Assembly (NCBI RefSeq): GCF_000296385.1
Contig: NZ_JH815185.1
Location: forward strand, 1,465,591 to 1,529,590
From: Lachnoanaerobaculum sp. OBRC5-5
Lineage (GTDB): Bacteria > Bacillota > Clostridia > Lachnospirales > Lachnospiraceae
DNA length: 64,000 bases
Direction of reading: 5' to 3'
Shown: piece after piece, positions 52,900 to 63,935 of the stretch
Numbering within the stretch: position 1 is the stretch's first letter
Layout: each line of letters starts with the position of its first letter
Position numbers and translations under genes: made by a program
The notes under the pieces: generated by a model
Told to the model about the DNA's origin: nothing
The model's database searches: none
The model's input: the letters and a program-made list of their open reading frames with translations, nothing else

Positions 52900-54288
52900 T
52901 TAGAATCTGAATTTATCCTCAAAGTAAGCCTTAAGCTCCGCTATCGGAATTCTTACCTGCTCCATACTGTCTCTGTCTCTTACAGTTACAGCATTGTCAT
53001 TCTCAGAGTCAAAGTCATATGTAATACAGAACGGTGTACCTATTTCATCCTGTCTACGATATCTCTTACCTATATTTCCTCTGTCATCAAACTCCACATT
53101 GTAATACTTTGATAATTCTTCGGATATCTTAAGAGCACCCTCATTAAGCTTCTTTGAAAGCGGTAAAATACCGATCTTAACAGGAGCAAGTGCAGGGTGG
53201 AAGTGAAGAACCGTTCTGGTATCACCACCCTCAAGAGTCTCCTCATCATATGCCGCACAAAGGAATGCTAAAGTAACTCTGTCTGCACCAAGTGAAGGCT
53301 CTACTACATATGGAGTGTATCTCTCACTTGTCTCATCATCAAAATATGTAAGATCCTGTCCTGAAACTTCCTGATGACGACCAAGGTCATAATCTGTTCT
53401 GTCTGCGATTCCCCAAAGTTCGCCCCAGCCGAACGGGAAGAGGAATTCAATATCTGTTGTAGCATTTGAATAGAAACTAAGTTCCTCTTTGTCATGATCT
53501 CTAAGTCTCATCTGATCCTCTTTGATACCGAGAGCTATAAGCCAATCTCTACAGAAGCCTCTCCAATACTCAAACCACTCAAGGTCTGTACCCGGCTTAC
53601 AGAAAAACTCAAGCTCCATCTGCTCAAACTCTCTTGTTCTGAATGTGAAGTTACCCGGAGTAATCTCATTTCTAAATGACTTACCAATCTGTCCTATACC
53701 GAAAGGTACTTTCTTTCTTGAGGTTCTTTGTACATTCTTAAAGTTTACAAAAATGCCCTGTGCTGTCTCCGGTCTTAAATAAACTACATTTTTAGCATCC
53801 TCTGTTACACCCTGGAAAGTCTTAAACATAAGGTTAAACTGACGGATATCTGTAAAATTATGCTTACCACAGGTCGGACAAGCTATCTCATGCTCGTCAA
53901 TATATTTTTTCATCTCATCATTTGACCATGCATCCACGCTACCGTCTATAGTAACATTATTTTCCTGCATATAGTCCTCAATGATCTTATCCGCTCTAAA
54001 TCTCTCATGGCATTCCTTACAGTCCATAAGAGGATCTGAAAAGCTTCCCAAATGTCCTGATGCTATCCATGTCTGTGGATTCATCAAAATGGCACAGTCA
54101 ACACCTACATTGTATGGTGACTCCTTTATAAACTTCTGCCACCAGGCAGCTTTAACATTATTCTTTAATTCAACACCCAAGTTACCATAGTCCCAGGTAT
54201 TTGCAAGACCGCCGTATATCTCTGAACCCGGATATACAAATCCTCTTGATTTAGCCAGTGCTATGATTTTTTCCATGCTATATTCCAT
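52900..54288 (-). CDS. glyQS: Glycyl-tRNA synthetase, single-chain type
   Basis: A 462-residue class II synthetase of the homodimeric kind (not the alpha/beta GlyQ-GlyS form). Motif 2 is [25 protein letters not shown], motif 3 is [14 protein letters not shown], and the C-terminal anticodon domain starts at about 365 ([20 protein letters not shown]). AAGGAG is six bases before the ATG. Followed by leuS after a short gap on the same strand. Confidence 0.96.
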   Translation of the reverse strand: MEYSMEKIIALAKSRGFVYPGSEIYGGLANTWDYGNLGVELKNNVKAAWWQKFIKESPYNVGVDCAILMNPQTWIASGHLGSFSDPLMDCKECHERFRADKIIEDYMQENNVTIDGSVDAWSNDEMKKYIDEHEIACPTCGKHNFTDIRQFNLMFKTFQGVTEDAKNVVYLRPETAQGIFVNFKNVQRTSRKKVPFGIGQIGKSFRNEITPGNFTFRTREFEQMELEFFCKPGTDLEWFEYWRGFCRDWLIALGIKEDQMRLRDHDKEELSFYSNATTDIEFLFPFGWGELWGIADRTDYDLGRHQEVSGQDLTYFDDETSERYTPYVVEPSLGADRVTLAFLCAAYDEETLEGGDTRTVLHFHPALAPVKIGILPLSKKLNEGALKISEELSKYYNVEFDDRGNIGKRYRRQDEIGTPFCITYDFDSENDNAVTVRDRDSMEQVRIPIAELKAYFEDKFRF

Positions 54289-54299
54289 GAATTTCTCCT

Positions 54300-54860
54300 T
54301 TATTTAAATATAATATAATTAAAGCCATCTACCTTGGCAGTATTATCATCAAACTCGATATCATTTGATACATAGGTGATTTTTCCCTCTGTATACACAT
54401 CGGCCTTACCGTCTATTAGCGCAATATAATTGCCTTTGATTCCGTCAGGTATCTCTATTGAATCCATCTTTGACACATCAATATCGCTAAGCTTGTATAC
54501 CTCTACAGAATTCAAATCAAAGCTGTTGTCTTGAGTAAACTTTGCAAACTCTTTCATACATTCAAATGAGCTGTATGAAAATACCAGTTTTGCCACATTC
54601 TTTTTTATTGCGGCATCTTCAAGTTTTACCTGATTATCCGCATTTAACTTATTAAAGTCTTCTATCTCTGCATTGGCAAAGCTTTCAAGCTCATCGCTCT
54701 TCGCTTCCGTATCTATTTCTTCAACCAAGGCGGACTTTAGTGTGCCGTCCCCGGATATAAATATAGAGCTTTGATCAGGATGGTATGAATATGACTTGTT
54801 TCCACCACAGCCTGTCAAAAATAACAGCAATGCTGCAGCCGCCAAATATCCCTTTTTCAT
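54300..54860 (-). CDS. Unknown lipoprotein
   Basis: A 186-residue secreted lipoprotein: [18 protein letters not shown] with Cys18 as the lipid site. The mature part is acidic and without a recognised domain ([54 protein letters not shown]). It begins after AGGAG, and ends 12 bp before glyQS, which it may be co-transcribed with. Confidence 0.75.
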   Translation of the reverse strand: MKKGYLAAAALLLFLTGCGGNKSYSYHPDQSSIFISGDGTLKSALVEEIDTEAKSDELESFANAEIEDFNKLNADNQVKLEDAAIKKNVAKLVFSYSSFECMKEFAKFTQDNSFDLNSVEVYKLSDIDVSKMDSIEIPDGIKGNYIALIDGKADVYTEGKITYVSNDIEFDDNTAKVDGFNYIIFK

Positions 54861-55023
54861 GAGCACTCCTCTTCTATATAAATTTATCCGCCCAAAAAGC
54901 AGTATAACAATTAAACTATGTCAGAATATTCAAATTTTATTAAGACACTAGAAACAAGTATGCCACAAAAACGGCTTATTTTCAAGGTAGGAGAGATTTT
55001 TTATTGTATTTTTGTTCGATATA

Positions 55024-55058
55024 AAAAGCTCCGATTTAAACGTAGTCGGAGCTTTTTA
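55024..55058 (-). terminator. Terminator behind the FMN riboswitch remnant
   Basis: AAAAGCTCCGA and TCGGAGCTTTTT form a strong stem with a ten-base loop. On the minus strand it follows the riboswitch remnant and precedes the lipoprotein gene. Confidence 0.88.
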
Positions 55059-55093
55059 TAATTAATTTTTATCTAAAAAATTAACCGTATCAA

Positions 55094-55178
55094 AATCTTC
55101 TTTCATCCAGACTGTACTGTCGGCTCCGGAATCTCACCGGATCATGCCATAGGATCGCAGTCTTTACCGCCGGTAAAG
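55094..55178 (-). ncRNA. FMN riboswitch (RFN element), 5'-truncated
   Basis: On the minus strand the order ACCGGCGGT, AAAGACTGCGA, GATCCGGTGAGATTCCGGAGC, CGACAGTACAGTCTGGATGAAAGAAG is the 3' three quarters of the RFN aptamer almost letter for letter. The expected 5' part (GGGGCAGGGTGAAATTCCC with its P1 strand) is missing; instead AT-rich sequence from behind the gene at 55231 is found. No riboflavin gene lies downstream, only a terminator and the lipoprotein gene. Confidence 0.75.
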
Positions 55179-55230
55179 TGTGTATTTTTTCTTCATTTGA
55201 CATAATATTTTATTTTTATACATTTATCAT

Positions 55231-56262
55231 CTACTCTTTATCCGGTTTTATATACTTCCTTAACTCTTCCATACTATGCACTTGATGGCTCAAACCGTCA
55301 TAAGAATCTTCCGCTTTTACTATAATACCGTCAAACACAAGCTTATGTCCTTCAGGGCTCATCAGTTCCAGTATTTCCTCAGCCTTAATATCTTTGGGAA
55401 ATACAAATATAATGTTTGCAAAAATATTTTTTCTTTTAAGATAAGCTACCTCATCTTTCAGTTCAGGAAATATTGTATACAATTTTTCGTTATTATATGG
55501 CAAACTCCTCACCGATGTAATTATTCTAATTTTATTATCGTAAATTGAATCATTTATTCTAAACATGTTTTTTACAGCTATATTTAAAGTAATTAGATTT
55601 TTAGGTAATAGCTTTTTGATTGGTATATATTCTTCTATACTTTCACTTGAATCTGAGTATTCTACTTCATTCGGAAGCTCTCCGTCATAAAAACTCATAT
55701 CATCAAGGCATAAATAAAATTTTCTGCCACGATCGTCGTATCTGTCTCCACTGAATTCAGAATTTTTTACCATAAAGCAAACAAAGTTTTTACCATTGAA
55801 CTTCGTTATAAAAAATTCTTGGTCTGAATCCGGTTGAATATTATCTAAACCCAATCTTTCAAATTTATTTTTCATATCTATTGTTCTTATTTTTCTACCT
55901 GTTTTTATATTATATACATCTATAGTAAATTTTATAAATCCGTTATTTTCAATATAATATGTATCCGCCGCATCATTACCTGTTTGCTTTCTAATTATTT
56001 TTACTCCTACTTTCGTATGAATATCAAATGTGTAGTTATTATCAGTATCAATACTTACTATATATCCGTCATCATATTCGTCGTCATATGATTGTATGAC
56101 ATAACTGCTACTGTCTTCTTTATTTGACTCACAGAATACATATCCACTGTCTTTACTATCAACATAATACGAACTGTATGATTCGACCAATTTACCGTTA
56201 AACCAAGGACATACTATTATAATAATCAAAAAAATGATAAAATAAACTTTCCTTTTATCCAA
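55231..56262 (-). CDS. Membrane-anchored unknown protein, paralogue 1
   Basis: A 343-residue protein with one N-terminal helix (VYFIIFLIIIIVCPWF) and a long extracytoplasmic part rich in Asp, Ser and Tyr. The segment VYNIKTGRKIRTIDMKNKFE, then FNGKNFVCFMVKN, and later LYTIFPELKDEVAYL recur in similar form in the next gene, so the two are paralogues. No domain was recognised. The two start 15 bp apart on one strand. Confidence 0.65.
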   Translation of the reverse strand: MDKRKVYFIIFLIIIIVCPWFNGKLVESYSSYYVDSKDSGYVFCESNKEDSSSYVIQSYDDEYDDGYIVSIDTDNNYTFDIHTKVGVKIIRKQTGNDAADTYYIENNGFIKFTIDVYNIKTGRKIRTIDMKNKFERLGLDNIQPDSDQEFFITKFNGKNFVCFMVKNSEFSGDRYDDRGRKFYLCLDDMSFYDGELPNEVEYSDSSESIEEYIPIKKLLPKNLITLNIAVKNMFRINDSIYDNKIRIITSVRSLPYNNEKLYTIFPELKDEVAYLKRKNIFANIIFVFPKDIKAEEILELMSPEGHKLVFDGIIVKAEDSYDGLSHQVHSMEELRKYIKPDKE

Positions 56263-56277
56263 TTATGTAACCCTCTT

Positions 56278-57270
56278 TCACTTTGAAATATCTGACTCAA
56301 TTATATTTAAAATTTCATCATCGCTTGGATTTCCACTAAGTACTATATCTAATGAAAAACTATTATTATATTCATTACTTATTTTCTTATAGTTCTCCTT
56401 CAAATCAGGAAACATATAATTTATTTTTTCATTATTTTCTATAGTATTAGAAACATCCATCAGATGTATTTTTCTATATCCTTCCCAAAAACCGAAGTTC
56501 TCTACTGAATATCTTTCATCGCTGTCATATAGATCCGAGTATCTTTTATTTTTTTCTGTAAAACCGTCAATTTTTTTCAAGAAGTCTAAATTATTCTTAT
56601 TTTTACTTTCAATATTTTCTTTTAGATTATAATATTTTTCTTCAAAAAGTTCAGATGATTCAAGATCTATATATATTGTACTTTTTGAATTATCATAACC
56701 GTCCATGGCTTCAGCGTCAAAAGCCAAGCATGGCTTCCCATTATAGTTGCATGTTACAAAACCTGTACAATCAAACGGCATAACATTCAAATTATGCAAT
56801 TTGAGTATTCTGTCTATATATATTGTATTTAATAGTTCTCCTGTTTCCAAATCAAATACCGATGCGGCAAATTCTACCATTTCTCTTTCTATAACTATGC
56901 TTCCCGTCTTACCGATAGTCGAATCAGATTCTCTTTTAGATACCATCTCAAGATTTACTTCAACTGCATATTTTGTAGGTACTGTGAGCATATATGTCAC
57001 TTTTGACTCTTCATTATTATTATTATTGGTATCTTGTATTGTATAATAAGACTTTTGATCTCTACCTATCCCACTTGCACAAAATTTATTTTTTATACCC
57101 CAAGTTATATAATTCGGTAGTTCCTCTGCATTCTTAAGGTCATATACTCTTATCTTCTCTTGGAGCTCTCTATATTTTCTGTTTTCTTTAGAATCATTCC
57201 AGTTTGTTATATAAATTACTATACAAAGCGAAAATATCAATAATAATGATATCTGTATATCTCTTTTCAT
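56278..57270 (-). CDS. Membrane-anchored unknown protein, paralogue 2
   Basis: A 330-residue protein with an N-terminal anchor (ISLLLIFSLCIVIYI). VFDLETGELLNTIYIDRILK, YNGKPCLAFDAEA and INYMFPDLKENYKKI correspond in order to segments of paralogue 1. The outside part contains an Asn-rich stretch (DTNNNNNEES). No family was recognised. It is first of the pair and precedes paralogue 1 by 15 bp. Confidence 0.65.
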   Translation of the reverse strand: MKRDIQISLLLIFSLCIVIYITNWNDSKENRKYRELQEKIRVYDLKNAEELPNYITWGIKNKFCASGIGRDQKSYYTIQDTNNNNNEESKVTYMLTVPTKYAVEVNLEMVSKRESDSTIGKTGSIVIEREMVEFAASVFDLETGELLNTIYIDRILKLHNLNVMPFDCTGFVTCNYNGKPCLAFDAEAMDGYDNSKSTIYIDLESSELFEEKYYNLKENIESKNKNNLDFLKKIDGFTEKNKRYSDLYDSDERYSVENFGFWEGYRKIHLMDVSNTIENNEKINYMFPDLKENYKKISNEYNNSFSLDIVLSGNPSDDEILNIIESDISK

Positions 57271-57407
57271 TCTTCCTCCGATAAAACAAGCTCAAACACA
57301 TCTAACTTTATTATACTTTATATATAGATAATGTAAACTAAAAATAATTATTGTAATTTTATTTTTATAGTTGTAAAATTTGCCTTAAACAGTCTTTTCC
57401 CATACAA

Positions 57408-57436
57408 AAAAACAGGGACTTTTCATCCCTGTTTTC
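57408..57436 (-). terminator. Terminator of the suf operon
   Basis: ACAGGGA and TCCCTGT form a stem with seven loop bases; on the minus strand TTTTTTTG follows, just behind sufU. Confidence 0.85.
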
Positions 57437-57448
57437 ATTCATTATTTA

Positions 57449-57874
57449 TTATTTCAACAACTCTTCCATTGTATGCCAGCCAAGTACTGCACATTTTACT
57501 CTTGCAGGCATATGGGAGATATCTCTAAGGGCTCCAGCCTCATCAAGTTCCTCTATCTCTTCCTCAGTTGCTTCTCCCTTTATCATACGGAAAAACATAT
57601 CTGAGAGTCTGATAGCTTCATCCTTTTCAAGACCTATTACCATATCAAGCATTATATCTGCTGAAGCCTGTGATATGGCACATCCGTCTCCTACGAAAGC
57701 TCCGTCTTCTATGATGCCTTCATCGTTTACTTTAAGCTTTAAAGTGATATGATCACCACAGCTTGGATTGACACCGTCCAGTATAAGATTGGCATCTGCA
57801 AGATCATGTTTATGATAAGGTCTTAAATTATGCTCTGTCAGAATTTCATTATAAAAGGCTCTGTTCTCACTCAT
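57449..57874 (-). CDS. sufU: SufU-type iron-sulfur scaffold / sulfur acceptor
   Basis: A 141-residue IscU-fold protein. The three conserved Cys are Cys39 (NPSCGD), Cys65 (GDGCAIS) and Cys128 (RVKCAVLGW), with Asp41 next to the first. In Firmicutes SufU takes sulfur from SufS as a zinc-bound partner. It is the last gene of the operon and overlaps sufS by eight bases. Confidence 0.95.
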   Translation of the reverse strand: MSENRAFYNEILTEHNLRPYHKHDLADANLILDGVNPSCGDHITLKLKVNDEGIIEDGAFVGDGCAISQASADIMLDMVIGLEKDEAIRLSDMFFRMIKGEATEEEIEELDEAGALRDISHMPARVKCAVLGWHTMEELLK

Positions 57875-59084
57875 CGTATCCCATCTCCTTTCTTATCTCT
57901 AAAAGAGCAGCTGAGAGTGCATCTATCTCTTCCTTTGTGTTATAGAAAGAAAGACTTGCTCTTGTGGTTGAATTTATTTTTAAATGTTGTAAAAGCGGCT
58001 GTGCACAGTGATGTCCGGCTCTTACCGCAATACCCTTTGAATCAAGTATCGTTGATACATCATGCGGATGCACTCCCTCAAGTATAAAGTTTATTATACC
58101 GCTGTGCTTAGAAGGATCCTTTGAACCAAGTATTCTGACATACTTGTTCTTTGAAAGAACCTCCATAGCGTACTCACTCAGCTCTCTTTCGATACTCTCT
58201 ATCTTCTCATATCCTATGCTCTCTATATAGTCGATAGCTGCCGCAAGCCCAACTGCACCCTCCGCATTTACTGTACCGGCCTCAAATTTATGAGGTAGTG
58301 GCGCAAATGTGGCTTTTTCTTTGGTAACATACTCTATCATCTCTCCACCGCTAAGGAACGGAGGCATGGCATCAAGTAATGCCTTCTTACCATAGAGTAC
58401 ACCGATACCCATTGGTCCGCAAAGCTTATGACCTGAGAATGCAAAGAAGTCCGCATCCAGTTCTCTTACATCTATTTTCTTATGAGGTATGCTCTGTGCA
58501 CCGTCAACAACAACTACAGCTCCCACACTATGAGCTTTTTCAATGATATACTCTATAGGTGTAGGTATTCCAAGTACATTTGATATCTGTGTACAAGCTA
58601 CCAGTTTTGTATTTTCATTTATTTTAGAGTCTATCTCAGCCTTTGTAATCTCTCCGTCTTCCTCACAATCAAGGAATACAAGTTTAGCTCCTGTAGCCCT
58701 TGCCACCATCTGCCATGGAAGCATATTTGAATGATGCTCAAGTATACTTACAACTATCTCATCACCGGCCTTTATATTGTTTAGACCGTAGCTGTATGCC
58801 ACAAGGTTTAAACTCTCTGATGCATTTCTGGTAAAGATTATCTCTTCACTTCCTGCCGCACCTATAAACTTCGCCACTTTGCTTCTGGCATTCTCATAGT
58901 CCTGCGTAGCTTCCACACTGAGTTTATACACTCCTCTTAAAGGGTTTGCATTGTGATGCTTATAAAAATCATTTATTGCATCCAACACCGCCTGTGGTCT
59001 TTGTGATGTAGCCGCATTGTCCATATATATAACATCATCGGATGCTAAAAGCGGAAAATCATTTCTGTATATACTCTTACTCAT
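57867..59084 (-). CDS. sufS: Cysteine desulfurase
   Basis: A 405-residue PLP enzyme that removes sulfur from cysteine. The PLP lysine is in FAFSGHKLCGPMG (about residue 226) and the active Cys in RAGHHCAQP (about residue 364). The N-terminus YMDNAATSQRP is typical of SufS/CsdA group II. The start MSKSIYRN follows GGAGG at eight bases. It overlaps sufD by eight bases. Confidence 0.95.
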   Translation of the reverse strand: MSKSIYRNDFPLLASDDVIYMDNAATSQRPQAVLDAINDFYKHHNANPLRGVYKLSVEATQDYENARSKVAKFIGAAGSEEIIFTRNASESLNLVAYSYGLNNIKAGDEIVVSILEHHSNMLPWQMVARATGAKLVFLDCEEDGEITKAEIDSKINENTKLVACTQISNVLGIPTPIEYIIEKAHSVGAVVVVDGAQSIPHKKIDVRELDADFFAFSGHKLCGPMGIGVLYGKKALLDAMPPFLSGGEMIEYVTKEKATFAPLPHKFEAGTVNAEGAVGLAAAIDYIESIGYEKIESIERELSEYAMEVLSKNKYVRILGSKDPSKHSGIINFILEGVHPHDVSTILDSKGIAVRAGHHCAQPLLQHLKINSTTRASLSFYNTKEEIDALSAALLEIRKEMGYDE

Positions 59085-60132
59085 CTTCACTGCCTCCAAG
59101 ATAAAGATTTACCTTTTCTTCAAGTCCGGCATTTTCAAGCTTCTTGCTGATAGCATCTATTCTGGCTCTTGCCACCATCTTTGTAACACTTTCCTTGTCC
59201 ATACCTCTTGATGTGAGATAGAAAAGCATTTCCTCATCAAGGTTTCCTATGGAAGCGCCATGTGTTCCCACTACATCTTCCTCGGCACAGAGTATTACAG
59301 GTATACTCTGATTATGGATATTCTGACCTAAGAGAAGTACATCCTCGGACTCTTCTCCGGTTGCATCTTTTGCGCCTCTCTTAAAGTCAATAGTACCTCT
59401 TAGAAGTTTCTTTGAATTGTCATTAAGTACTCCTGAGGCTATCATTTTGCAATTACTTGACTTTCCTATATGATCCGCCACATAGTTAAGATCTATCTGC
59501 TCCTCGGCCTTACCATAGTAGCCAAGATCTGATATAAACTCACTTCTTTTACCTGTAAGGCTTGCTCTTGCACCTGCAAATATCTTCTCTCCACCAAGTA
59601 AGAGCTGTACAAGCTCAAATGAAGCATCTTTTTCAACATTTGCGCCTATATCATTGAGTGAAATATCACTGTCTGACTGAAGTCCTACCTGGTACAATTT
59701 CACTTTTGCATCTTTCTCTGCAAAAACGAATGTCTGTACCGCCAAAGCACCGGCATTCTCCTCATTTGAAGAGTAATCCATCCATACATTGGCTTCGCTG
59801 CCTTCAGCCGCATATATATAAACTCTTACTTTTGCAAGACTTTCCTTATCTCTGTATATATTTATATGACTGTTTGACTTTTCACCTGCAAGAGTATTTA
59901 TAATAATATCTTCACTTTCAGAGTCACAAAGCTCTGTCATATTTGCTCCCATTCCTGTAGGAAGGGCCTTCATAGCTTCGATAATGTCTTTTGAAAGTTC
60001 ATTATTTGCATTTTCATTTAAAACTTTTATATTTGCACTGCCTGTTTCACTTGGTATAAAAACAGCAGTCTCATTCATCTTTAGCCATCTCCAGGTAAGA
60101 ACCGGTATTCTGTTTAAAGTAATATCTCTCAT
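59077..60132 (-). CDS. sufD: SufD, Fe-S cluster assembly protein
   Basis: A 351-residue beta-helix protein that partners SufB in the SufBC2D complex. Conserved parts are YYGKAEEQIDLNYVADHIGK, LRGTIDFKRGAKDATGEE, and the C-terminus DVVGTHGASIGNLDEEMLFYLTSRG with the conserved His. It is shorter than E. coli SufD (about 420). Its ATG overlaps the sufB stop (TAATG). Confidence 0.93.
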   Translation of the reverse strand: MRDITLNRIPVLTWRWLKMNETAVFIPSETGSANIKVLNENANNELSKDIIEAMKALPTGMGANMTELCDSESEDIIINTLAGEKSNSHINIYRDKESLAKVRVYIYAAEGSEANVWMDYSSNEENAGALAVQTFVFAEKDAKVKLYQVGLQSDSDISLNDIGANVEKDASFELVQLLLGGEKIFAGARASLTGKRSEFISDLGYYGKAEEQIDLNYVADHIGKSSNCKMIASGVLNDNSKKLLRGTIDFKRGAKDATGEESEDVLLLGQNIHNQSIPVILCAEEDVVGTHGASIGNLDEEMLFYLTSRGMDKESVTKMVARARIDAISKKLENAGLEEKVNLYLGGSEDE

Positions 60133-61538
60133 TAACCAATACTTCCTTTCATCTCTAATTGAATGAGATTATTCATCTCTACCGCATACTCAAGCGGCAA
60201 TTCTTTTGATACATTGTCGGCAAATCCGCTTACGATCATTGCCTTTGCATCCTCTTCACTGATACCTCTGTTCATCAGATAGAATACGGCATCATCACTG
60301 ATTCTTCCGATTCTTGCCTCATGACCTACATCGGCATCCGCACATCTGATATCCATAGCAGGCACTGTATCCGAGCGTGATATATCATCAAGCATCAAGG
60401 ACTCACATGATACTGCAGCCTTTGCATTCTTTGCTTTTTCAGATACCACTACAGCATTTCTGAATGTAGATATACCGCCACCCTTTGAAATTGATTTTGT
60501 ATTAATAAATGAAGATGTATCAGGTGCCGCATGTACTACCTTTGAACCTGTATCAAGGTTTTGTCCTGCACCTGCGAATGTAATTCCTGTGAATTCCATT
60601 CTTGCACCTCTACCCTTTAATATACTCATAGGATAAAGATATGATACATGTGAACCGAATGAACCTGAAACCCATTCAATTCTTCCGCCCTCTTCCACAA
60701 CAGCTCTCTTTGTGTTGAGATTGTACATATTCTTTGACCAGTTCTCTATAGTCGAATATCTGAGTCTTGCATTCTTTCCTACATAAAGCTCCACACATCC
60801 TGCGTGAAGATTGGCTACATTATATTTTGGTGCCGAACATCCTTCAATAAAGTGAAGATCCGCACCCTCATCTACGATAATAAGTGTATGCTCAAACTGT
60901 CCTGCACCCTTTGCATTAAGTCTAAAATATGACTGCAATGGAATATCAAGATGAACACCCTTCGGTACATATACAAATGAACCGCCTGACCATACCGCAC
61001 CATGTAACGCCGCAAACTTGTGATCGTTCGGCTTTACAAGCTTCATGAAATGCTTTTGAATCATATCTGCATATTCACCATGCATTGCACTCTCAAGATC
61101 TGTATATACAACGCCCATCTGTGAAACTTCATCTCTTACATTGTGGTATACAAGCTCCGAATCATACTGTGCACCTACACCTGCCAAAGATTTTCTTTCA
61201 GCCTGTGGTATACCGAGTTTTTCAAAGGTATCCTTGATATCCTCAGGAACCTCTGACCACTTTGTCTTCATATGTGTATTAGGTCTTACATAAGTAACAA
61301 TATTGTCAATATCAAGACCGTCTATAGAAGGACCCCATGGCGGAACTTCCATCTGATTATATATCTGTAATGCCTGCAATCTGAAATTCTGCATCCAGGC
61401 AGGATCGTTCTTTTCTTTTGAAATCTGAGACACTAACTCAGGTGTAAGACCTGCAGCTATTTTGAAGTTGTCCTTATCTTCATTTCTGAAGTCATACATA
61501 CTTCTGTTAATGTCTTCTACATATGTCTTTTCCTTCAT
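60132..61538 (-). CDS. sufB: SufB, Fe-S cluster scaffold protein
   Basis: A 468-residue protein, the main scaffold for new Fe-S clusters. Conserved are GVVYTDLESAMHGEYADMIQ, SGGSFVYVPKGVHLDIPLQSYFRLNA, GCSAPKYNVANLHAGCVELYV and the C-terminal ADVGHEARIGRISDDAVFYLMNRG. It is the second gene of the operon and overlaps sufC by one base. Confidence 0.96.
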   Translation of the reverse strand: MKEKTYVEDINRSMYDFRNEDKDNFKIAAGLTPELVSQISKEKNDPAWMQNFRLQALQIYNQMEVPPWGPSIDGLDIDNIVTYVRPNTHMKTKWSEVPEDIKDTFEKLGIPQAERKSLAGVGAQYDSELVYHNVRDEVSQMGVVYTDLESAMHGEYADMIQKHFMKLVKPNDHKFAALHGAVWSGGSFVYVPKGVHLDIPLQSYFRLNAKGAGQFEHTLIIVDEGADLHFIEGCSAPKYNVANLHAGCVELYVGKNARLRYSTIENWSKNMYNLNTKRAVVEEGGRIEWVSGSFGSHVSYLYPMSILKGRGARMEFTGITFAGAGQNLDTGSKVVHAAPDTSSFINTKSISKGGGISTFRNAVVVSEKAKNAKAAVSCESLMLDDISRSDTVPAMDIRCADADVGHEARIGRISDDAVFYLMNRGISEEDAKAMIVSGFADNVSKELPLEYAVEMNNLIQLEMKGSIG

Positions 61539-62296
61539 TATTTGCTCTCCTGAATATACTTTTCAAATCCATGCTCATTGATTTCATCTACCAAAGAAGC
61601 ATCTCCTGTCTTTATGATTTTTCCGTCTACCATAATATGTGTATAGTCAACCTTTAATGACTCAAGTATTCTTGTACTGTGAGTAATTATAAGGAGAGCA
61701 CCGTCTTTTTTCTTCTGATATTCTTTGATACCGGCTGAAACTGTTCTTACAGCATCCACATCAAGTCCTGAATCTGTCTCATCAAGTATTGCAAGCTTCG
61801 GTGAAAGCATAAGAAGCTGTAATATCTCAGCCTTTTTCTTCTCACCGCCTGAAAATCCTACATTCAAGGCTCTGTTGGCATACTCGCTGTCCATATTTAA
61901 GACTTCCATATTCTTTGCAAGGTCTTTTTTAAACTGCATCATCTTTACTCTCTTGCCGCTTACAGACTCTACTGCATTTCTGATAAAACTGCTGAGTGGA
62001 AGACCCGGTACCTCAAGAGGATTCTGGAATGATAAGAACATTCCCGCCTTTGCACGCTTGTCTGCTGATTCATCAATTATATTCTTACCGTCAAATATAA
62101 TTTCTCCGCTGTTTGCAACATATCTTGGATTACCCATAAGAGCATAGCCGAGTGTTGACTTACCTGCTCCGTTCGGTCCCATAAGTACATGTGTTTCGCC
62201 TTTTTTAATTTCTATATTTACTCCATGAAGAATTTCCTTTAAATTCTCATCATCTTCTATGGAAACTGTTAAATTATTTACATTTAATAATGACAT
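61538..62296 (-). CDS. sufC: SufC, ATPase of the Suf complex
   Basis: A 252-residue ABC-type ATPase without membrane partner. Walker A is GPNGAGKSTLGYAL (about 39-52), the signature FSGGEKKKAEILQ, Walker B LAILDETDSGLD. It drives conformational change in SufBD. It is the first gene of the operon, downstream of a promoter and an inverted repeat. Confidence 0.96.
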   Translation of the reverse strand: MSLLNVNNLTVSIEDDENLKEILHGVNIEIKKGETHVLMGPNGAGKSTLGYALMGNPRYVANSGEIIFDGKNIIDESADKRAKAGMFLSFQNPLEVPGLPLSSFIRNAVESVSGKRVKMMQFKKDLAKNMEVLNMDSEYANRALNVGFSGGEKKKAEILQLLMLSPKLAILDETDSGLDVDAVRTVSAGIKEYQKKKDGALLIITHSTRILESLKVDYTHIMVDGKIIKTGDASLVDEINEHGFEKYIQESK

Positions 62297-62340
62297 TGAT
62301 TTTTCCTTTCACCTCTCCCTTGAGCTTAGGGGTAATCTAT

Positions 62341-62362
62341 AATAGAAAACCTGTATTCTATT
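62341..62362. promoter_or_regulatory. Inverted repeat between suf promoter and sufC
   Basis: AATAGAA, eight bases, TTCTATT: a perfect 7-bp inverted repeat just downstream of the suf -10 box. It could be an operator for an IscR- or SufR-type regulator; no such gene is in the window. Confidence 0.4.
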
Positions 62363-62374
62363 AACTATATTGGA

Positions 62375-62403
62375 ATTTTAAGGCTTAATTCCCAGTAAGT
62401 CAA
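62375..62403 (-). promoter_or_regulatory. Promoter of the sufCBDSU operon
   Basis: On the minus strand TTGACT (62403-62398) and TAAAAT (62380-62375) with a 17-base spacer, 80 bp before sufC. Confidence 0.75.
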
Positions 62404-62411
62404 TAGGAATT

Positions 62412-62440
62412 AAAAAAAAGCCCTTAAAAAAGGGCTTTTA
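62412..62440 (-). terminator. Terminator after gdhA
   Basis: AAAAGCCC and GGGCTTTT form a stem with an eight-base loop; on the minus strand eight Ts follow. It lies about 35 bp behind gdhA. Confidence 0.88.
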
Positions 62441-62472
62441 AATGCTTATGTATTTAATTTTGTACAATATTT

Positions 62473-63819
<1,347 letters not shown>

Positions 63820-63897
63820 CTAGGCTTTGTCGGTACTTTGAATACTCAAAATACTCTTGACGTTCAACTCTTAAATAAACGGTTGAATCATAAATAT

Positions 63898-63935
63898 ATA
63901 AAAAGGCAAAGACTCCCTATATAGGCGTCTTTGCC
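63898..63935 (-). terminator. Hairpin with T-run upstream of gdhA
   Basis: GGCAAAGAC and GTCTTTGCC form a stem with a 13-base loop; on the minus strand TTTTTATA follows. It either ends an upstream gene beyond the window or works as an attenuator in the gdhA leader. Confidence 0.75.
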
